Assembly: GCF_001895025.1 (NCBI RefSeq)
Contig: NZ_BCXI01000011.1
Span: 62,001 to 126,000, forward strand
Source of the DNA: Rhodococcus zopfii NBRC 100606 = JCM 9919
GTDB taxonomy: Bacteria > Actinomycetota > Actinomycetes > Mycobacteriales > Mycobacteriaceae
Reading direction: 5' to 3'
DNA: 64,000 bases
A model generated the notes under the pieces. The model did no database searches and had not been told where the DNA came from. It worked only from the letters and a program-made list of their open reading frames with translations. Shown here in pieces: positions 1 to 9,893 of the stretch. Numbering within the stretch: the first letter of the stretch is position 1; each line of letters begins with the position of its first letter. A program made the position numbers and the translations under genes.

Positions 1-38
1 TGCTCGCGCGGATCGCCGAACGGGCCGCGGCGAAGTAG
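1..38 (+). CDS. 3' end of an upstream gene (possibly coaD)
   Basis: An open frame enters from the left edge and ends at a TAG at 36-38; the visible residues are LARIAERAAAK. This is too short to identify from sequence. In mycobacteria coaD (phosphopantetheine adenylyltransferase) lies near sepIVA, so a CoaD tail is a guess from gene order only. Confidence 0.4.
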   Translation, partial: LARIAERAAAK

Positions 39-190
39 CGCCGGCCGTCCCGGGCAGGTAACGGTTTCGACAACTCGGGCACCGGTTCGCCGACACGCCC
101 GCGAGCGTTGCGCCGCACCGCTCCGCCTGCGGCAGACTGGCAGCTGGCCGCGGCCGCACCGGCCGGGCCGGACGAGGATTGGGGTTGGGC

Positions 191-949
191 GTGTACCGGG
201 TATTCGAGGCACTCGACGAACTTGTGGCGATCGTCGAGGAAGCACGCGGTGTTCCGATGACCGCCAGCTGCGTGGTGCCGCGCGGGGACGTTCTCGAACT
301 CCTCGATGACGTACGGGACGCGCTGCCCAGCGAGCTGGACGACGCGCAGGATGTCCTCGACCACCGTGACCGCCTGGTCGGCGACGCGCGGGCACTGGCC
401 GACAAGACCGTCGGCGACGCCGACGACGAGGCGCGCGCCTTGCTTGAACGGGCCCGTGCCGATGCGGACCGCATGCTCGCGGATGCGAAGGACCAGGCCG
501 ACCGGATGGTGCAGGAGGCACGGGCGCATGCGGACGAGCTGGTCCGCAACGCGCGGGCCGAGGCCGAGGACACCGTCGCCGAGGGCAAGCGGCAGTACGA
601 GGCCGTCACGGGCCGGGCCCGCGCCGAAGCGGACCGCATGATCGAGTCCGGCAAGGCGTCCTTCGAGCGGGCCGTCGCGGACGGCGAGGCCGAGCAGGCT
701 CGCCTGGTGTCGCAGACCGAGGTCGTGCAGGCGGCTCACGCCGAATCGGCACGGGTGATCGACGGCGCACACGCCGAGTCGGACCGGCTGCGCACCGAAT
801 GCGACGAGTACGTCGACGGCAAACTCGCCGATTTCGAGGAGATCCTCAACACGACGCTTCGCTCGGTGGGGCGAGGTCGGCAGCAGCTGCGGACCGCCGG
901 GGCCCCGGACTATGCGGAGGCGGACTGGCGCGCAGATCGGCGCCGCTGA
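191..949 (+). CDS. sepIVA: SepIVA/DivIVA-like coiled-coil protein
   Basis: 252-residue DivIVA-domain protein matching the mycobacterial Rv2927c/SepIVA family, which acts at the inner membrane in septation and polar growth. The N-terminus YRVFEALDELVAIVEEARGV is the conserved family opening. From about residue 45 it is a long, highly charged coiled coil rich in Ala, Glu, Asp and Arg heptads. I chose the GTG at 191 rather than the upstream TTG at 179 because homologues begin with MYRVFEALDEL and a GAGGA box lies about 12 bases before it. Downstream come DUF177, rpmF and rnc, the usual mycobacterial order. Confidence 0.85.
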   Translation: MYRVFEALDELVAIVEEARGVPMTASCVVPRGDVLELLDDVRDALPSELDDAQDVLDHRDRLVGDARALADKTVGDADDEARALLERARADADRMLADAKDQADRMVQEARAHADELVRNARAEAEDTVAEGKRQYEAVTGRARAEADRMIESGKASFERAVADGEAEQARLVSQTEVVQAAHAESARVIDGAHAESDRLRTECDEYVDGKLADFEEILNTTLRSVGRGRQQLRTAGAPDYAEADWRADRRR

Positions 950-992
950 CGCTCGCCACCGGGCGGATTTCCCCCCAGCACGTCCCGTCGCG

Positions 993-998
993 TACCAT
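993..998 (+). promoter_or_regulatory. Candidate -10 box (TACCAT) before the DUF177-rpmF-rnc-mutM unit
   Basis: TACCAT fits the actinobacterial TANNNT -10 pattern and lies about 60 bases before the DUF177 start. No convincing -35 is seen. Inferred from sequence only. Confidence 0.4.
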
Positions 999-1057
999 CG
1001 GGGGGTTGCCCAGTACAACTGGACGGCTACGTGCCGTCGATCCGAAAGCGAGTTCCA

Positions 1058-1672
1058 GTGTCTTCCCGTCATCGCAGTGCGCCTCGTCCCGCCCGGGACG
1101 AGGGATTCGTGCTGGACGTGATCTCTCTCGGTCGTCGGCCGGGGTCGATGCGTACGGTGAACCGGGTCGTCCCGTCGCCGTCACGCATCGGTCTCGACCT
1201 CGTCGCGATCGAGGAGGGCGCGGATGTGGAACTCGATCTGCGACTCGAGGCTGTGTCGGAGGGGGTGCTCGTGACGGGCACCGTCCGTGCCGGCACCGTC
1301 GGCGAGTGCTCGCGGTGCCTCGAGCCGTTCACCGGCTCGGTGGACCTGTACCTCACGGAGTTGTTCGCCTACCCGAACAGCGTCACGGAACAGACCACCG
1401 ACGAGGACGAGATCTACCGGATGGTGGACGACGAGATCGATCTCGAACCGGTCATCGTCGACGCCGTCGGACTGGAGCTTCCGCTGCAGCCGTTGTGTAA
1501 CGACGACTGCGCGGGACTGTGCCCCGAATGCGGCATTCGCCTGGCGATTGCGGAATCCGGGCACGGGCATGAAATAATCGATCCTCGCTGGGCTGGGTTG
1601 GCAGCTGCCTACGGCGCAGGATCCGAAGAACCCAGCAGTGCACCTGACAGCAAGATCAACGAGGAGAAGTAG
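1058..1672 (+). CDS. yceD: DUF177 (YceD) family protein
   Basis: About 204 residues. DUF177/YceD proteins are regularly encoded just before rpmF (L32), as here, and are linked to 23S rRNA or large-subunit maturation. The core [10 protein letters not shown] and the second cysteine cluster [13 protein letters not shown] (about residues 142-154) resemble a metal-binding site. The N-terminal half carries [20 protein letters not shown], close to Rv2926c. The GTG at 1058 is preferred because a GAAAGCGAG box lies about 6 bases upstream; a GTG at 1031 is the alternative. The next gene starts 3 bases after the stop, so co-translation with L32 is likely. Confidence 0.85.
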   Translation: MSSRHRSAPRPARDEGFVLDVISLGRRPGSMRTVNRVVPSPSRIGLDLVAIEEGADVELDLRLEAVSEGVLVTGTVRAGTVGECSRCLEPFTGSVDLYLTELFAYPNSVTEQTTDEDEIYRMVDDEIDLEPVIVDAVGLELPLQPLCNDDCAGLCPECGIRLAIAESGHGHEIIDPRWAGLAAAYGAGSEEPSSAPDSKINEEK

Positions 1673-1674
1673 AC

Positions 1675-1857
1675 GTGGCCGTCCCCAAGCGCAGAATGTC
1701 GCGTTCCAACACCCGGTCGCGGCGCAGCCAGTGGAACACCACTGCGCCGACCCTCGTCACCTGCCCGAACCGTGGCTGTGGCGAGAAGAAGCTGCCTCAC
1801 GTGGCGTGCCCGTCGTGCGGCACGTACAACGGCCGTCAGGTGACCGCTGCCGTCTGA
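1675..1857 (+). CDS. rpmF: 50S ribosomal protein L32
   Basis: 60-residue L32, a large-subunit protein. The N-terminus [20 protein letters not shown] is diagnostic. Four cysteines at residues 30, 35, 45 and 48 form a zinc ribbon, so this is the zinc-binding (C+) form rather than the zinc-independent paralogue many actinobacteria use under zinc limitation. The GTG start is preceded by GAGGAGAAG. It sits between DUF177 and rnc, as in most bacteria. Confidence 0.97.
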   Translation: MAVPKRRMSRSNTRSRRSQWNTTAPTLVTCPNRGCGEKKLPHVACPSCGTYNGRQVTAAV

Positions 1858-1870
1858 TCCGGTTGGCATC

Positions 1871-2647
1871 GTGACGAACGAATCGATGAATACATCGTCC
1901 GTGGGCGGCGAGGAGGATCATGCGTCTCTCCTCGCCGCTCTCGGCGTGACTCTGGACCAGGGACTTCTGACGCTGGCGCTCACGCACAGGTCGTACGCCT
2001 ACGAGAACGGCGGGCTACCGACCAACGAGCGCCTCGAGTTCCTCGGCGACGCCGTTCTCGGCCTCACCGTCACGGAGAAGCTGTACCTGACGCACCCGGA
2101 CCGGTCCGAGGGCGAACTTGCCAAGATCCGTGCGAGCGTGGTCAACATGCACGCCCTCGCGGAGGTCGCGCGAGGCCTCGGCGACGGGGGTCTGGGTGTA
2201 CACCTGTTGCTGGGTAAAGGTGAGGAACTGACCGGCGGCCGCGACAAGGCGAGCATCCTCGCCGACGGTATGGAATCGCTGCTCGGCGCCGTCCACCTCG
2301 AACACGGCATCGACGTCGCGCGTGGCGTCGTGCTGCGATTGTTCTCCGAGCTCCTCGAGCGCGGTCCGCGACTCGGAGCCGGACTGGACTGGAAGACCAG
2401 CCTGCAGGAGCTCACCGCAGAACGCGGCGCGGGTGTGCCCGTCTACGAGATCTCCGCGACGGGCCCGGACCACGACAAGGAATTCACGGCGACGGTGCTC
2501 GTTGCCGGTTCCGCGCTCGGAGTCGGTGTCGGCCGCACCAAGAAGGAAGCCGAGCAGAAGGCTGCGTCCACCGCGTGGCAGACGCTGACGGACGGCACGG
2601 CGACCGACCGGACCGCCGCCGACGAGACCGGCACCGAACAGAACTGA
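1871..2647 (+). CDS. rnc: Ribonuclease III
   Basis: 258-residue endonuclease that cuts double-stranded RNA in rRNA precursors and structured mRNAs. The signature [13 protein letters not shown] is at residues 52-64 with the metal-binding Glu and Asp residues, and [10 protein letters not shown] near 130 completes the RNase III domain. A double-stranded RNA-binding domain follows from about residue 165 (DWKTSLQEL to [10 protein letters not shown]). The tail is a Thr/Ala/Asp-rich extension. The GTG at 1871 has only a weak ribosome site; an ATG at 1886 is a possible alternative start. mutM begins 6 bases downstream. Confidence 0.96.
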   Translation: MTNESMNTSSVGGEEDHASLLAALGVTLDQGLLTLALTHRSYAYENGGLPTNERLEFLGDAVLGLTVTEKLYLTHPDRSEGELAKIRASVVNMHALAEVARGLGDGGLGVHLLLGKGEELTGGRDKASILADGMESLLGAVHLEHGIDVARGVVLRLFSELLERGPRLGAGLDWKTSLQELTAERGAGVPVYEISATGPDHDKEFTATVLVAGSALGVGVGRTKKEAEQKAASTAWQTLTDGTATDRTAADETGTEQN

Positions 2648-2653
2648 TCCGCG

Positions 2654-3520
2654 GTGCCGGAACTCCCCGAAGTCGAGGTGGTCCGTCGCGGCCTGCACGA
2701 GCACGTGCTCGGTGCGACGATCGAATCCGTGCAGGTGCTGCATCCGCGTGCGGTGCGGCGGCACGAACCCGGCCCGCGCGATCTCGCGCTGCAATTGACC
2801 GGTCAGACGGTCGCGGCCGTGCAGCGGCGCGGCAAATACCTGTGGCTCGTGCTGGAACCGGCCGATGTGGCACTCGTCGTGCACCTGGGTATGAGCGGTC
2901 AGATGCTCGTGCAGCCCCCGTCGGTGCCCGACGAGAAACACCTGCGCATCCGCGCCGTGCTCGACAACGGCGCGGATCTGCGGTTCGTGGACCAGCGGAC
3001 CTTCGGAGGCTGGGCGCTGGCGCCGCTCGTCGAGGTCGACGGCGATCTGCTGCCGGTGCCGGTCTCGCACATCGCCCGCGACCCGATGGATCCCCGATTC
3101 GATGCCGACGCGGTCGTGAACATCCTGCGGGGCAAGCACACCGAGATCAAACGCGCGCTGCTCGACCAGACCGTCGTCTCCGGCGTCGGCAACATCTACG
3201 CCGACGAATCCTTGTGGCGCGCAGAGCTTCACGGCAATCGGATCACCGACACGCTGTCGCGTCCCAAACTGAGGGCGGTGCTCGCGGCGGCGCGGGAGGT
3301 GATGGGGGAGGCGCTCGCCCAGGGCGGCACCTCGTTCGACGCGCTCTACGTGAACGTCAACGGTGAATCCGGCTATTTCGACCGATCCCTCGACGTGTAC
3401 GGCCAGGAGAATCGGCCGTGCTCGCGATGCGGCGCCGCGATCCGCCGTGAGAAGTTCATGAACCGCTCGTCCTACAGTTGCCCGAGGTGCCAGCCGCGAC
3501 CGCGGGTCCGGCGCGCCTGA
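2654..3520 (+). CDS. mutM: Formamidopyrimidine-DNA glycosylase
   Basis: 288-residue base-excision glycosylase/AP lyase that removes 8-oxoguanine and formamidopyrimidines. The mature N-terminus [13 protein letters not shown] supplies the catalytic proline nucleophile and glutamate. [20 protein letters not shown] is the helix-two-turn-helix, and the C-terminal zinc finger has cysteine pairs CSRC and CPRC. Start is the GTG at 2654, which encodes the removed methionine before Pro2. Pairing with rnc is conserved in mycobacteria. Confidence 0.96.
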   Translation: MPELPEVEVVRRGLHEHVLGATIESVQVLHPRAVRRHEPGPRDLALQLTGQTVAAVQRRGKYLWLVLEPADVALVVHLGMSGQMLVQPPSVPDEKHLRIRAVLDNGADLRFVDQRTFGGWALAPLVEVDGDLLPVPVSHIARDPMDPRFDADAVVNILRGKHTEIKRALLDQTVVSGVGNIYADESLWRAELHGNRITDTLSRPKLRAVLAAAREVMGEALAQGGTSFDALYVNVNGESGYFDRSLDVYGQENRPCSRCGAAIRREKFMNRSSYSCPRCQPRPRVRRA

Positions 3521-3649
3521 ACGCACCGCGGGCCCGCTCGAGTTGGTCGCCGAGCCGCTCGGCATCGCTGAGGGTGTCCTCCCCGGCACGTGTCGAATCC
3601 ACTGTTCCGATCTTTGCCCGAGTGGAAAGTCCGGTATCTGGATCGGGGG

Positions 3650-3655
3650 CACAAT
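3650..3655 (+). promoter_or_regulatory. Candidate -10 box (CACAAT) for leaderless transcription
   Basis: CACAAT ends 6 bases before the ATG at 3662, and no good Shine-Dalgarno site is present, which suggests a leaderless mRNA. The same GGCACAAT string occurs at 26180-26187 and GGGCACAAT at 45639-45647. Confidence 0.4.
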
Positions 3656-3661
3656 CGACGT

Positions 3662-4399
3662 ATGGCGGTCTCCACCGGAGGCGAAGACCTGGGGAAGCGG
3701 ATGGCCCAGCTCGCCCGAGAATTCGCTGCCCCCGACGAGGTCGACGATGTTCTGCGTCGGGTCACCCACGCCGCGGTCGAGCTGATTCCGGGTGCCGACT
3801 GTGCGGATGTTCTCGTCGTCGGCGGCCGCAGGCAATTCGAATCGAAGGCGGCGACCTCGGATCTGCCCGCCTACCTCGCCGCCGTGCAGATCGCACTCGG
3901 TGAGGGGCCGTGCCTCGACGCCGCCACCCGCGACGCGACGGTACGAGCCGACGACCTGCGCGGCGAAACGCGTTGGCCCCGATACGCGTGCGCCGCAGTC
4001 GAGGTCGGTGTGCTGAGCATGCTGACGGTCCACCTGTACAGCCACAGTTCGACTGTGGGGGCGCTGAACCTGTACAGCTTCCGTGTCGCCGGATTCGACC
4101 GCGGTGACGAAGCCACCGCCGAGATGCTCGGCACCCACGCCGCTCTGGCGACCGCGGCAGCATCCGCCCACCGGCAGATGACCTCCGCCCTGGCCAGCCG
4201 TGACCTGATCGGCCAGGCCAAGGGCATGCTGATGGAACGGTTCCACATCGATGCCATCCGGGCCTTCGAGCTGCTCCGGCGGCTGTCGCAGGAACGCAAC
4301 ACCCCGCTGGTGCGCATCGCCGAGGAACTCGTCGCCACCGGATCCCGCCTCGCTTCGTCCCGATCGGCCGATCGGCCGGCTGCCGACGATCCTCGGTGA
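3662..4399 (+). CDS. GAF-ANTAR domain response regulator (RNA-binding antiterminator)
   Basis: About 245 residues. A GAF sensor domain spans roughly residues 15-155. The C-terminal ANTAR domain spans about 175-235 and carries DLIGQAKGMLMERF, AFELLRRLSQ and the conserved helix ending EELVATG. ANTAR proteins bind tandem RNA hairpins and prevent transcription termination; what the GAF domain senses is not evident. The ATG at 3662 is preferred over a GTG at 3590 because it begins just before the conserved domain and has a -10-like box 6 bases upstream. It lies between mutM and the OsmC gene, which are closer neighbours in M. tuberculosis, so it looks like a lineage-specific insertion. Confidence 0.85.
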   Translation: MAVSTGGEDLGKRMAQLAREFAAPDEVDDVLRRVTHAAVELIPGADCADVLVVGGRRQFESKAATSDLPAYLAAVQIALGEGPCLDAATRDATVRADDLRGETRWPRYACAAVEVGVLSMLTVHLYSHSSTVGALNLYSFRVAGFDRGDEATAEMLGTHAALATAAASAHRQMTSALASRDLIGQAKGMLMERFHIDAIRAFELLRRLSQERNTPLVRIAEELVATGSRLASSRSADRPAADDPR

Positions 4400-4434
4400 C
4401 GGCGTCGTCGGTGTGCCGTGGCAGGATTCGAGCC

Positions 4435-4872
4435 ATGGCTGACCAGACACCCGACACCCCTCCCACCGAACTCTGGGTCGAGCGCACCGGCACCCGCCGC
4501 TACACGGGGCGCAGCTCGCGCGGCGCCGAAGTGCTCATCGGCTCCGATACCGTCGAAGGCGTGTTCACCCCCGGTGAGCTGCTGAAGATCGCTCTTGCCG
4601 CCTGCTCCGGCATGAGCTCGGACTTTCCGCTGTCGCGCCGGCTCGGCGACGACTACGACGCCACCATCAAGGTCTCGGGCGCCGCGGACCGGGAGAACGA
4701 GGTGTACCCGCATCTCGAGGAGGAGCTGATCCTCGACCTGTCCGAACTCGACGCCGACGCGCAGCAGCGCCTGCTCACGCTCGTCGAGCGGTCCGTCGAC
4801 AAGGTGTGCACCGTCGGCCGTACGCTCAAGACCGGCACGAAGGTGAGCCTGACGATCACCTCGGACGCCTGA
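4435..4872 (+). CDS. OsmC/Ohr family protein
   Basis: 145-residue OsmC-like protein, closely matching the Rv2923c family (LWVERTGTRRYTGRSSRGAE, VFTPGELLKIALAACSG). OsmC-fold proteins are usually thiol peroxidases acting on organic hydroperoxides, using two cysteines. Here cysteines occur in LAACSG and VCTVGR, the expected places. The ATG at 4435 matches the start of homologues; an upstream in-frame GTG would add an unlikely N-terminus. Confidence 0.85.
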   Translation: MADQTPDTPPTELWVERTGTRRYTGRSSRGAEVLIGSDTVEGVFTPGELLKIALAACSGMSSDFPLSRRLGDDYDATIKVSGAADRENEVYPHLEEELILDLSELDADAQQRLLTLVERSVDKVCTVGRTLKTGTKVSLTITSDA

Positions 4873-4904
4873 TCGACCGCAGGCAGTAGACCGAAGGGGG
4901 ATCG

Positions 4905-5861
4905 ATGGGGACAGGCACTATTCGGGTCGCAGTCGGGGCCGCGGCCGCGGCCGTGCTGGGGATGGTCGCGGTTCCGTCGGCGCACGCCGGAGCGACGCGG
5001 CCGGCGACCGCCGCACCCACGGCGTGCGCACCGCGCACCGTGACCACGGTGACGTCCGGGCTCGGCGTGCTCGAGAATCTCGAATTCGACGGGCGCGGTG
5101 GGCTGCTCGTCTCCGAAGGCACGCTCGCCGGCGACGGCGCGTTGCGGCGTGTCACACCCGACGGCGCGATCGGCACGGTTCTGGACGACGTCACCGGTCC
5201 GGGTGGCATCGTCGTCGACGGTGACACCGTCTATCTCAACGTTGGTAACACCACCGCGTCCGGCGTGAACAACACGCCGGACGGCACCGTCGACACGATC
5301 GACCTCGACACCGGGGAACGCCGCACCGTCGCGACCGGCATCGTCATGCCGAACGGTCTCGGTGTGCTGCCCGACGGCTCACTGCTCGTCTCCCGCGACG
5401 TCGGCGCCGTCGGCCTGACTCACGCGGCCGGCGACGGGGGTGAGGCCACCGTGCTGCGCACGGATCTCGGCTCCGTCAACGGCATCGAAGTCGACGGCAG
5501 CACCGTCTACACCGTCACCACGTTCGAGCCGGTGAACCGGCTGCACGTGCTCGACGCCGCGGACCTCACCGGGCCCGTCCGCAGCATCGATCTGCCCGGC
5601 CCGGGCCTGCTGCAGGCACCGGACGACCTGACGCTCGGCCCGGACGGCGCGCTCTACGTCGCGCTGAACCCGGCCGGTGCGATCCTGCGCGTCGACCCGG
5701 AGACGGGCGAGACCTGCCGCGTCGCCGAGGGCATTCCGCTCATCTCGTCGGTCGCATTCGGGGCGGGACCGGGCTGGGATCCGAACACGATCTACACCAC
5801 CGGGTTCGACGGCACCGTCCGGGCGGCACATCCGGTGACCGAACAGCAGACGGCCGAATAG
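4905..5861 (+). CDS. Secreted ScyD/ScyE-like beta-propeller protein
   Basis: 318 residues with a clear signal peptide: a short basic N-terminus, a hydrophobic Ala/Val core and a VPSAHA-G cleavage site near residue 29. The mature part consists of repeated blades of the SMP-30/gluconolactonase/NHL type ([47 protein letters not shown]) ending in [21 protein letters not shown]. This matches the ScyD/ScyE family of exported propellers; substrate and role are unknown. RBS GAAGGGGGA precedes the ATG. It is followed after 10 bases by acyP. Confidence 0.75.
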   Translation: MGTGTIRVAVGAAAAAVLGMVAVPSAHAGATRPATAAPTACAPRTVTTVTSGLGVLENLEFDGRGGLLVSEGTLAGDGALRRVTPDGAIGTVLDDVTGPGGIVVDGDTVYLNVGNTTASGVNNTPDGTVDTIDLDTGERRTVATGIVMPNGLGVLPDGSLLVSRDVGAVGLTHAAGDGGEATVLRTDLGSVNGIEVDGSTVYTVTTFEPVNRLHVLDAADLTGPVRSIDLPGPGLLQAPDDLTLGPDGALYVALNPAGAILRVDPETGETCRVAEGIPLISSVAFGAGPGWDPNTIYTTGFDGTVRAAHPVTEQQTAE

Positions 5862-5871
5862 AGGAGGCACC

Positions 5872-6165
5872 GTGACCACTCCTGCATCCGGCTCGGTCGA
5901 ACGCCTGACCGCATGGGTCCACGGCCGCGTGCAGGGTGTCGGATTCCGGTGGTTCACCCGCGCCCGGGCGCTCGAACTCGGGCTGGTCGGGCACGCGACC
6001 AACCATCAGGACGGGCGTGTGCTCGTCATCGCGGAAGGCCCGCGCCCCGCGCTCGAACAACTCCTCGCGTGGCTGCGTTCGGAACAAACCCCCGGCGAGG
6101 TGCGATTCGTCGTCGAATCGTGGGATCCGGCGCGCGGAGATCTGACCGGGTTCGTCGAACGGTAG
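5872..6165 (+). CDS. acyP: Acylphosphatase
   Basis: 97-residue acylphosphatase, which hydrolyses carboxyl-phosphate bonds. The signature [18 protein letters not shown] supplies the catalytic arginine, and [11 protein letters not shown] supplies the catalytic asparagine. Length is typical. GTG start with GAGGAGG-like RBS overlapping the preceding stop region. The acyP-smc order matches M. tuberculosis (Rv2922A-Rv2922c). Confidence 0.93.
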   Translation: MTTPASGSVERLTAWVHGRVQGVGFRWFTRARALELGLVGHATNHQDGRVLVIAEGPRPALEQLLAWLRSEQTPGEVRFVVESWDPARGDLTGFVER

Positions 6166-6173
6166 CGCGCGGG

Positions 6174-6179
6174 TAGGGT
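6174..6179 (+). promoter_or_regulatory. Candidate smc -10 box (TAGGGT), leaderless
   Basis: TAGGGT ends exactly 8 bases before the smc ATG, with no Shine-Dalgarno between. The identical hexamer at identical spacing precedes tex (22814). Confidence 0.5.
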
Positions 6180-6187
6180 TTTTCCTC

Positions 6188-9100
6188 ATGTATTTGAAGA
6201 GTCTGACGCTCAAGGGCTTCAAGTCCTTCGCGTCCGCGACGACTCTGCGTTTCGAACCCGGCATCACCTGCGTCGTCGGCCCCAACGGTTCGGGGAAGTC
6301 GAACGTCGTCGATGCCCTCACCTGGGTGATGGGGGAGCAGGGCGCCAAGGCGCTGCGCGGCGGCAAGATGCAGGATGTCATCTTCGCCGGCACCGCCGGC
6401 CGTCCGCCGCTGGGTCGCGCCGAGGTCACGCTGACCATCGACAACAGCGACGGTGCGCTGCCCATCGAATACTCCGAGGTGTCCGTCACCCGCCGCATGT
6501 TCCGCGACGGTGCCGGCGAGTACGAGATCAACGGCACCTCGTGCCGCCTCATGGACGTGCAGGAACTGCTGTCCGACTCCGGTATCGGCCGGGAGATGCA
6601 CGTCATCGTCGGGCAGGGCCGGCTCTCCGCGATCCTCGAGTCGCGTCCCGAGGACCGTCGCGCGTTCGTCGAGGAGGCCGCCGGAGTTCTCAAGCACCGC
6701 CGCCGCAAGGAGAAGGCGGTCCGCAAGCTCGACGCGATGCAGGCCAACCTCGCGCGCCTGACCGACCTGACCGCTGAACTGCGCCGCCAGCTCAAGCCGC
6801 TCGGACGTCAGGCCGAGGTCGCCAGGCGTGCCCAGACCATCCAGGCCGACCTGCGCGACGCGCGGCTGCGCCTGGCCGCCGACGACCTGGTCTCCCGCCG
6901 CTCCGACTTCGCCGGACAGGACGAGCAGGAACGCATCGTGCGCGAACGCCTCGACCACGTGCTGGCCGCGTTCGACGATGCGAACGCCGAACTCGCCCAG
7001 CACGAACAGGCCGTGGCACGCCTGACACCGGGTGCCGAAGCGGCCTCCCAGACCTGGTTCCGGCTGTCCGCGCTCGCCGAAAGGCTCGGGGCGACCGTGC
7101 GCATCGCGCAGGAACGGGCCCGTCACCTCGACGAGGCACCGGCGGCCCGGCCCGGGCAGGATCCCGACGAGATGGAGGCGCGCGCCGACCGCATCGCGGA
7201 AGAGGAGGCCGAACTCCTCGAGGCCGTCGAGATCGCCCACGGCACCCTCGAGGCCGCGCGGGAACAGCTCGCGATGCAGGAGGACGCGGCGGCCACTGCC
7301 GAACGTGCACACCTGGCCGCGGTGCGGGCCGTCGCCGACCGCCGTGAAGGGCTCGCCCGGCTGTCCGGCCAGGTCGACACGATGCGCACCCGCGCCGAGT
7401 CCATCGACGCCGAGGTCGCGCGGCTCACCGTCGCCATCGAAGAGGCACGGCTGCGCGGCGTCGCGGCGCAGGCCGAGTTCGAGACCGCGCAGGCGCGCAT
7501 CGACGACCTCGACGCCGGGGAAGTCGACGCCGACGCCCAGCACGAACGCGCCCTCGAGGCGCTGCGGATCGCCGACGAACGCGTCAAGGAACTGCAGGAC
7601 GCCGAGCGTGCCGCAGGCAAGGAGGTTGCGTCCCTCGGCGCGCGCATCGAGGCGCTGTCGATGGGACTCGAACGCAAGGACGGCGCCGCCTGGCTCCTCG
7701 AACACCGGCCCGACACGGGTCTGCTCGGTCCGCTCGCGGAGCGCCTGCAGGTCGAACCCGGCTACGAGACCGCGGTCGCCGCGGCGCTCGGTCCCGCCGC
7801 CGACGCGGTCGCCGCCGAGTCGGTGCAGGCGGCGGTCGCCGCGGTCGCCGCCCTCGACGACGCCGACCAGGGCCGCGTCGCGTTCGTCGCGTTCGTCGCG
7901 GCCGGTGCCGGCGGACCGGGGGACGGCGGCGACCTGCCGGCCGGTGCGCGATGGGCCCGCGACGTCGTGCAGTGCGCCGCCGACCTGCGCGGCGGCGTCG
8001 ATGCACTGCTCGCCCGCACCGTCGTCGTCGACGATCTCGCCGCCGCCACCGAACTGTGCGCCCGACGTCCGGAGCTGCGTGCCGTGACCCGCACCGGTGC
8101 GCTCGCCGGTGCCGGCTGGGTGCTCGGCGGCTCCGACCGAGTGCCCAGCACCCTCGAGATCCAGGCCGCGATCGACACCTCCGAACGGGGGCTCGAGCAG
8201 GCGACCCGCCGCTCCGAGGATCTCGCCGCGGCGCTGGCCGGTGCGCTCGCCGAGCAGGCGTCGCGCGCCGAGATCGCCGAACAGACCCTCGCGGCCCTCA
8301 ACGAATCGGACGCCGAGATGTCCGCGGTGTACGAGCAACTCGGCCGGCTCGGCCAGGCCGCGCGCAACGCTCATGCCGAGTCCGACCGGCTCGCCGCGCA
8401 GCGCGCCAAAGCCGAGGAGGAGCGCGACGCGGCGCGGGAGAAGTTCGTCGAGCTCGAGGAGCGCCTGCGCCTGGCGGAGAACGAACGGTCCGGCAGCGGC
8501 GACGACACCGGCACCGACTCCACCGCCGTGGAACGAGAGGTCGCGGCCGCGGCGCTCGCCGAGGTCCGAGCCGTCGAGGTCGAAGCCCGGCTCGCCGCGC
8601 GCACCGCGGAGGAACGCGCGGAGGCGCTGCGCGGCAAGGCCGACTCGATGCGCCGTGCCGCGCAGGCCGAACGTGAAGCCCGTGCCCGCGCCGAACGCGC
8701 GATGCGCGCCCGGCAGCAGGCCGCGGCGGTCGCTGCCGCGGTCGCGGAGGCCGGCGCCCGGGTCGCCGCGCACCTCGACGAGGTCGTCGCCGGGGCGCTC
8801 GAGCACCGCGACACTCTCACCCGGCAGCGCGCCGAGCGCACCGAGCAGCTCGACCGGGTCAAGGAACTGGTCCGCGACCTGACGGCACAGCGCGACCAGC
8901 TCACCGATGCCGTGCACCGTGACGAGGTCGCCCGCGCCCAGGCCGCGTTGCGGATCGAACAGCTCGAGCAGACCATCCTCGAGCAGCACGGCATCGGCCT
9001 CGACGACCTGATCGCCGAGTACGGGCCCGACGTCCCGTTGCCGCCCAGCGCGCTGGAGATCGCCGAGTACGAGCAGGCCCGCGAGCGCGGCGAGCAGGTC

Positions 9101-9862
9101 GTCGCGCCCCAGCCCGTCCCGTACGACCGGCCCACCCAGGAGCGTCGCGCCAAGCGGGCCGAGAAGGACCTGACGACCCTCGGCAAGGTCAATCCGCTCG
9201 CACTCGAGGAGTTCGCGGCGCTCGAGGAACGCTACAACTTCCTGGCCACGCAGCTCGAGGACGTCAAGAACGCCCGCAAGGATCTGCTGTCGGTGGTCGC
9301 GGAGGTCGACGCGCGCATCCTGCAGGTGTTCACCGAGGCGTACGCCGATGTGGAACGCGAGTTCGAGCAGGTCTTCGCGAAACTGTTCCCCGGTGGCGAG
9401 GGCAGGCTCGTGCTCACCGACCCGTCGGACATGCTCACCACCGGCATCGAGGTCGAGGCACGGCCGCCGGGCAAGAAGGTCAAGCGGCTGTCGCTGCTGT
9501 CCGGTGGCGAGAAATCGCTGACCGCGGTCGCGATGCTCGTCGCCATCTTCCGTGCCCGGCCGTCCCCGTTCTATGTGATGGACGAGGTGGAGGCAGCCCT
9601 CGACGACACGAACCTGCGGCGCCTGATCGGCCTGTTCGAACAGTTGCGGGAGAAGTCGCAGCTGATCGTGATCACCCACCAGAAGCCGACGATGGAGGTC
9701 GCCGACGCGCTGTACGGCGTGAGCATGCGCGGCGACGGAATCACCCGGGTGATCTCGCAGCGGCTGCGAGGTCAGGATCTGGGTGGTCAGGACGTGAGCC
9801 GCACGCGGACGGACGCGGTCGAGGAGAACGCCGCCGACGGTGATCTCGTTCCCCGCGCCTGA
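6188..9862 (+). CDS. smc: Chromosome partition protein SMC
   Basis: 1224-residue SMC ATPase, slightly longer than the M. tuberculosis protein. It compacts and segregates chromosomes, normally with ScpA and ScpB (not in this window). The Walker A motif GPNGSGKSN is at residues 31-39. Two long coiled-coil arms rich in Ala/Glu/Arg flank a hinge near residues 505-665. The C-terminal head has the signature [14 protein letters not shown] and the Walker B motif [14 protein letters not shown] short hydrophilic tail follows. ftsY starts 31 bases downstream. Confidence 0.97.
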   Translation: MYLKSLTLKGFKSFASATTLRFEPGITCVVGPNGSGKSNVVDALTWVMGEQGAKALRGGKMQDVIFAGTAGRPPLGRAEVTLTIDNSDGALPIEYSEVSVTRRMFRDGAGEYEINGTSCRLMDVQELLSDSGIGREMHVIVGQGRLSAILESRPEDRRAFVEEAAGVLKHRRRKEKAVRKLDAMQANLARLTDLTAELRRQLKPLGRQAEVARRAQTIQADLRDARLRLAADDLVSRRSDFAGQDEQERIVRERLDHVLAAFDDANAELAQHEQAVARLTPGAEAASQTWFRLSALAERLGATVRIAQERARHLDEAPAARPGQDPDEMEARADRIAEEEAELLEAVEIAHGTLEAAREQLAMQEDAAATAERAHLAAVRAVADRREGLARLSGQVDTMRTRAESIDAEVARLTVAIEEARLRGVAAQAEFETAQARIDDLDAGEVDADAQHERALEALRIADERVKELQDAERAAGKEVASLGARIEALSMGLERKDGAAWLLEHRPDTGLLGPLAERLQVEPGYETAVAAALGPAADAVAAESVQAAVAAVAALDDADQGRVAFVAFVAAGAGGPGDGGDLPAGARWARDVVQCAADLRGGVDALLARTVVVDDLAAATELCARRPELRAVTRTGALAGAGWVLGGSDRVPSTLEIQAAIDTSERGLEQATRRSEDLAAALAGALAEQASRAEIAEQTLAALNESDAEMSAVYEQLGRLGQAARNAHAESDRLAAQRAKAEEERDAAREKFVELEERLRLAENERSGSGDDTGTDSTAVEREVAAAALAEVRAVEVEARLAARTAEERAEALRGKADSMRRAAQAEREARARAERAMRARQQAAAVAAAVAEAGARVAAHLDEVVAGALEHRDTLTRQRAERTEQLDRVKELVRDLTAQRDQLTDAVHRDEVARAQAALRIEQLEQTILEQHGIGLDDLIAEYGPDVPLPPSALEIAEYEQARERGEQVVAPQPVPYDRPTQERRAKRAEKDLTTLGKVNPLALEEFAALEERYNFLATQLEDVKNARKDLLSVVAEVDARILQVFTEAYADVEREFEQVFAKLFPGGEGRLVLTDPSDMLTTGIEVEARPPGKKVKRLSLLSGGEKSLTAVAMLVAIFRARPSPFYVMDEVEAALDDTNLRRLIGLFEQLREKSQLIVITHQKPTMEVADALYGVSMRGDGITRVISQRLRGQDLGGQDVSRTRTDAVEENAADGDLVPRA

Positions 9863-9893
9863 AACCGGCGGTCGGGCCTGACAGTATGGGTGC

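Noticed and set aside
2015-4450. Long minus-strand frame opposite rnc, mutM and the GAF-ANTAR gene
   Set aside because: A shadow of three well-supported + strand genes, without motifs of its own.
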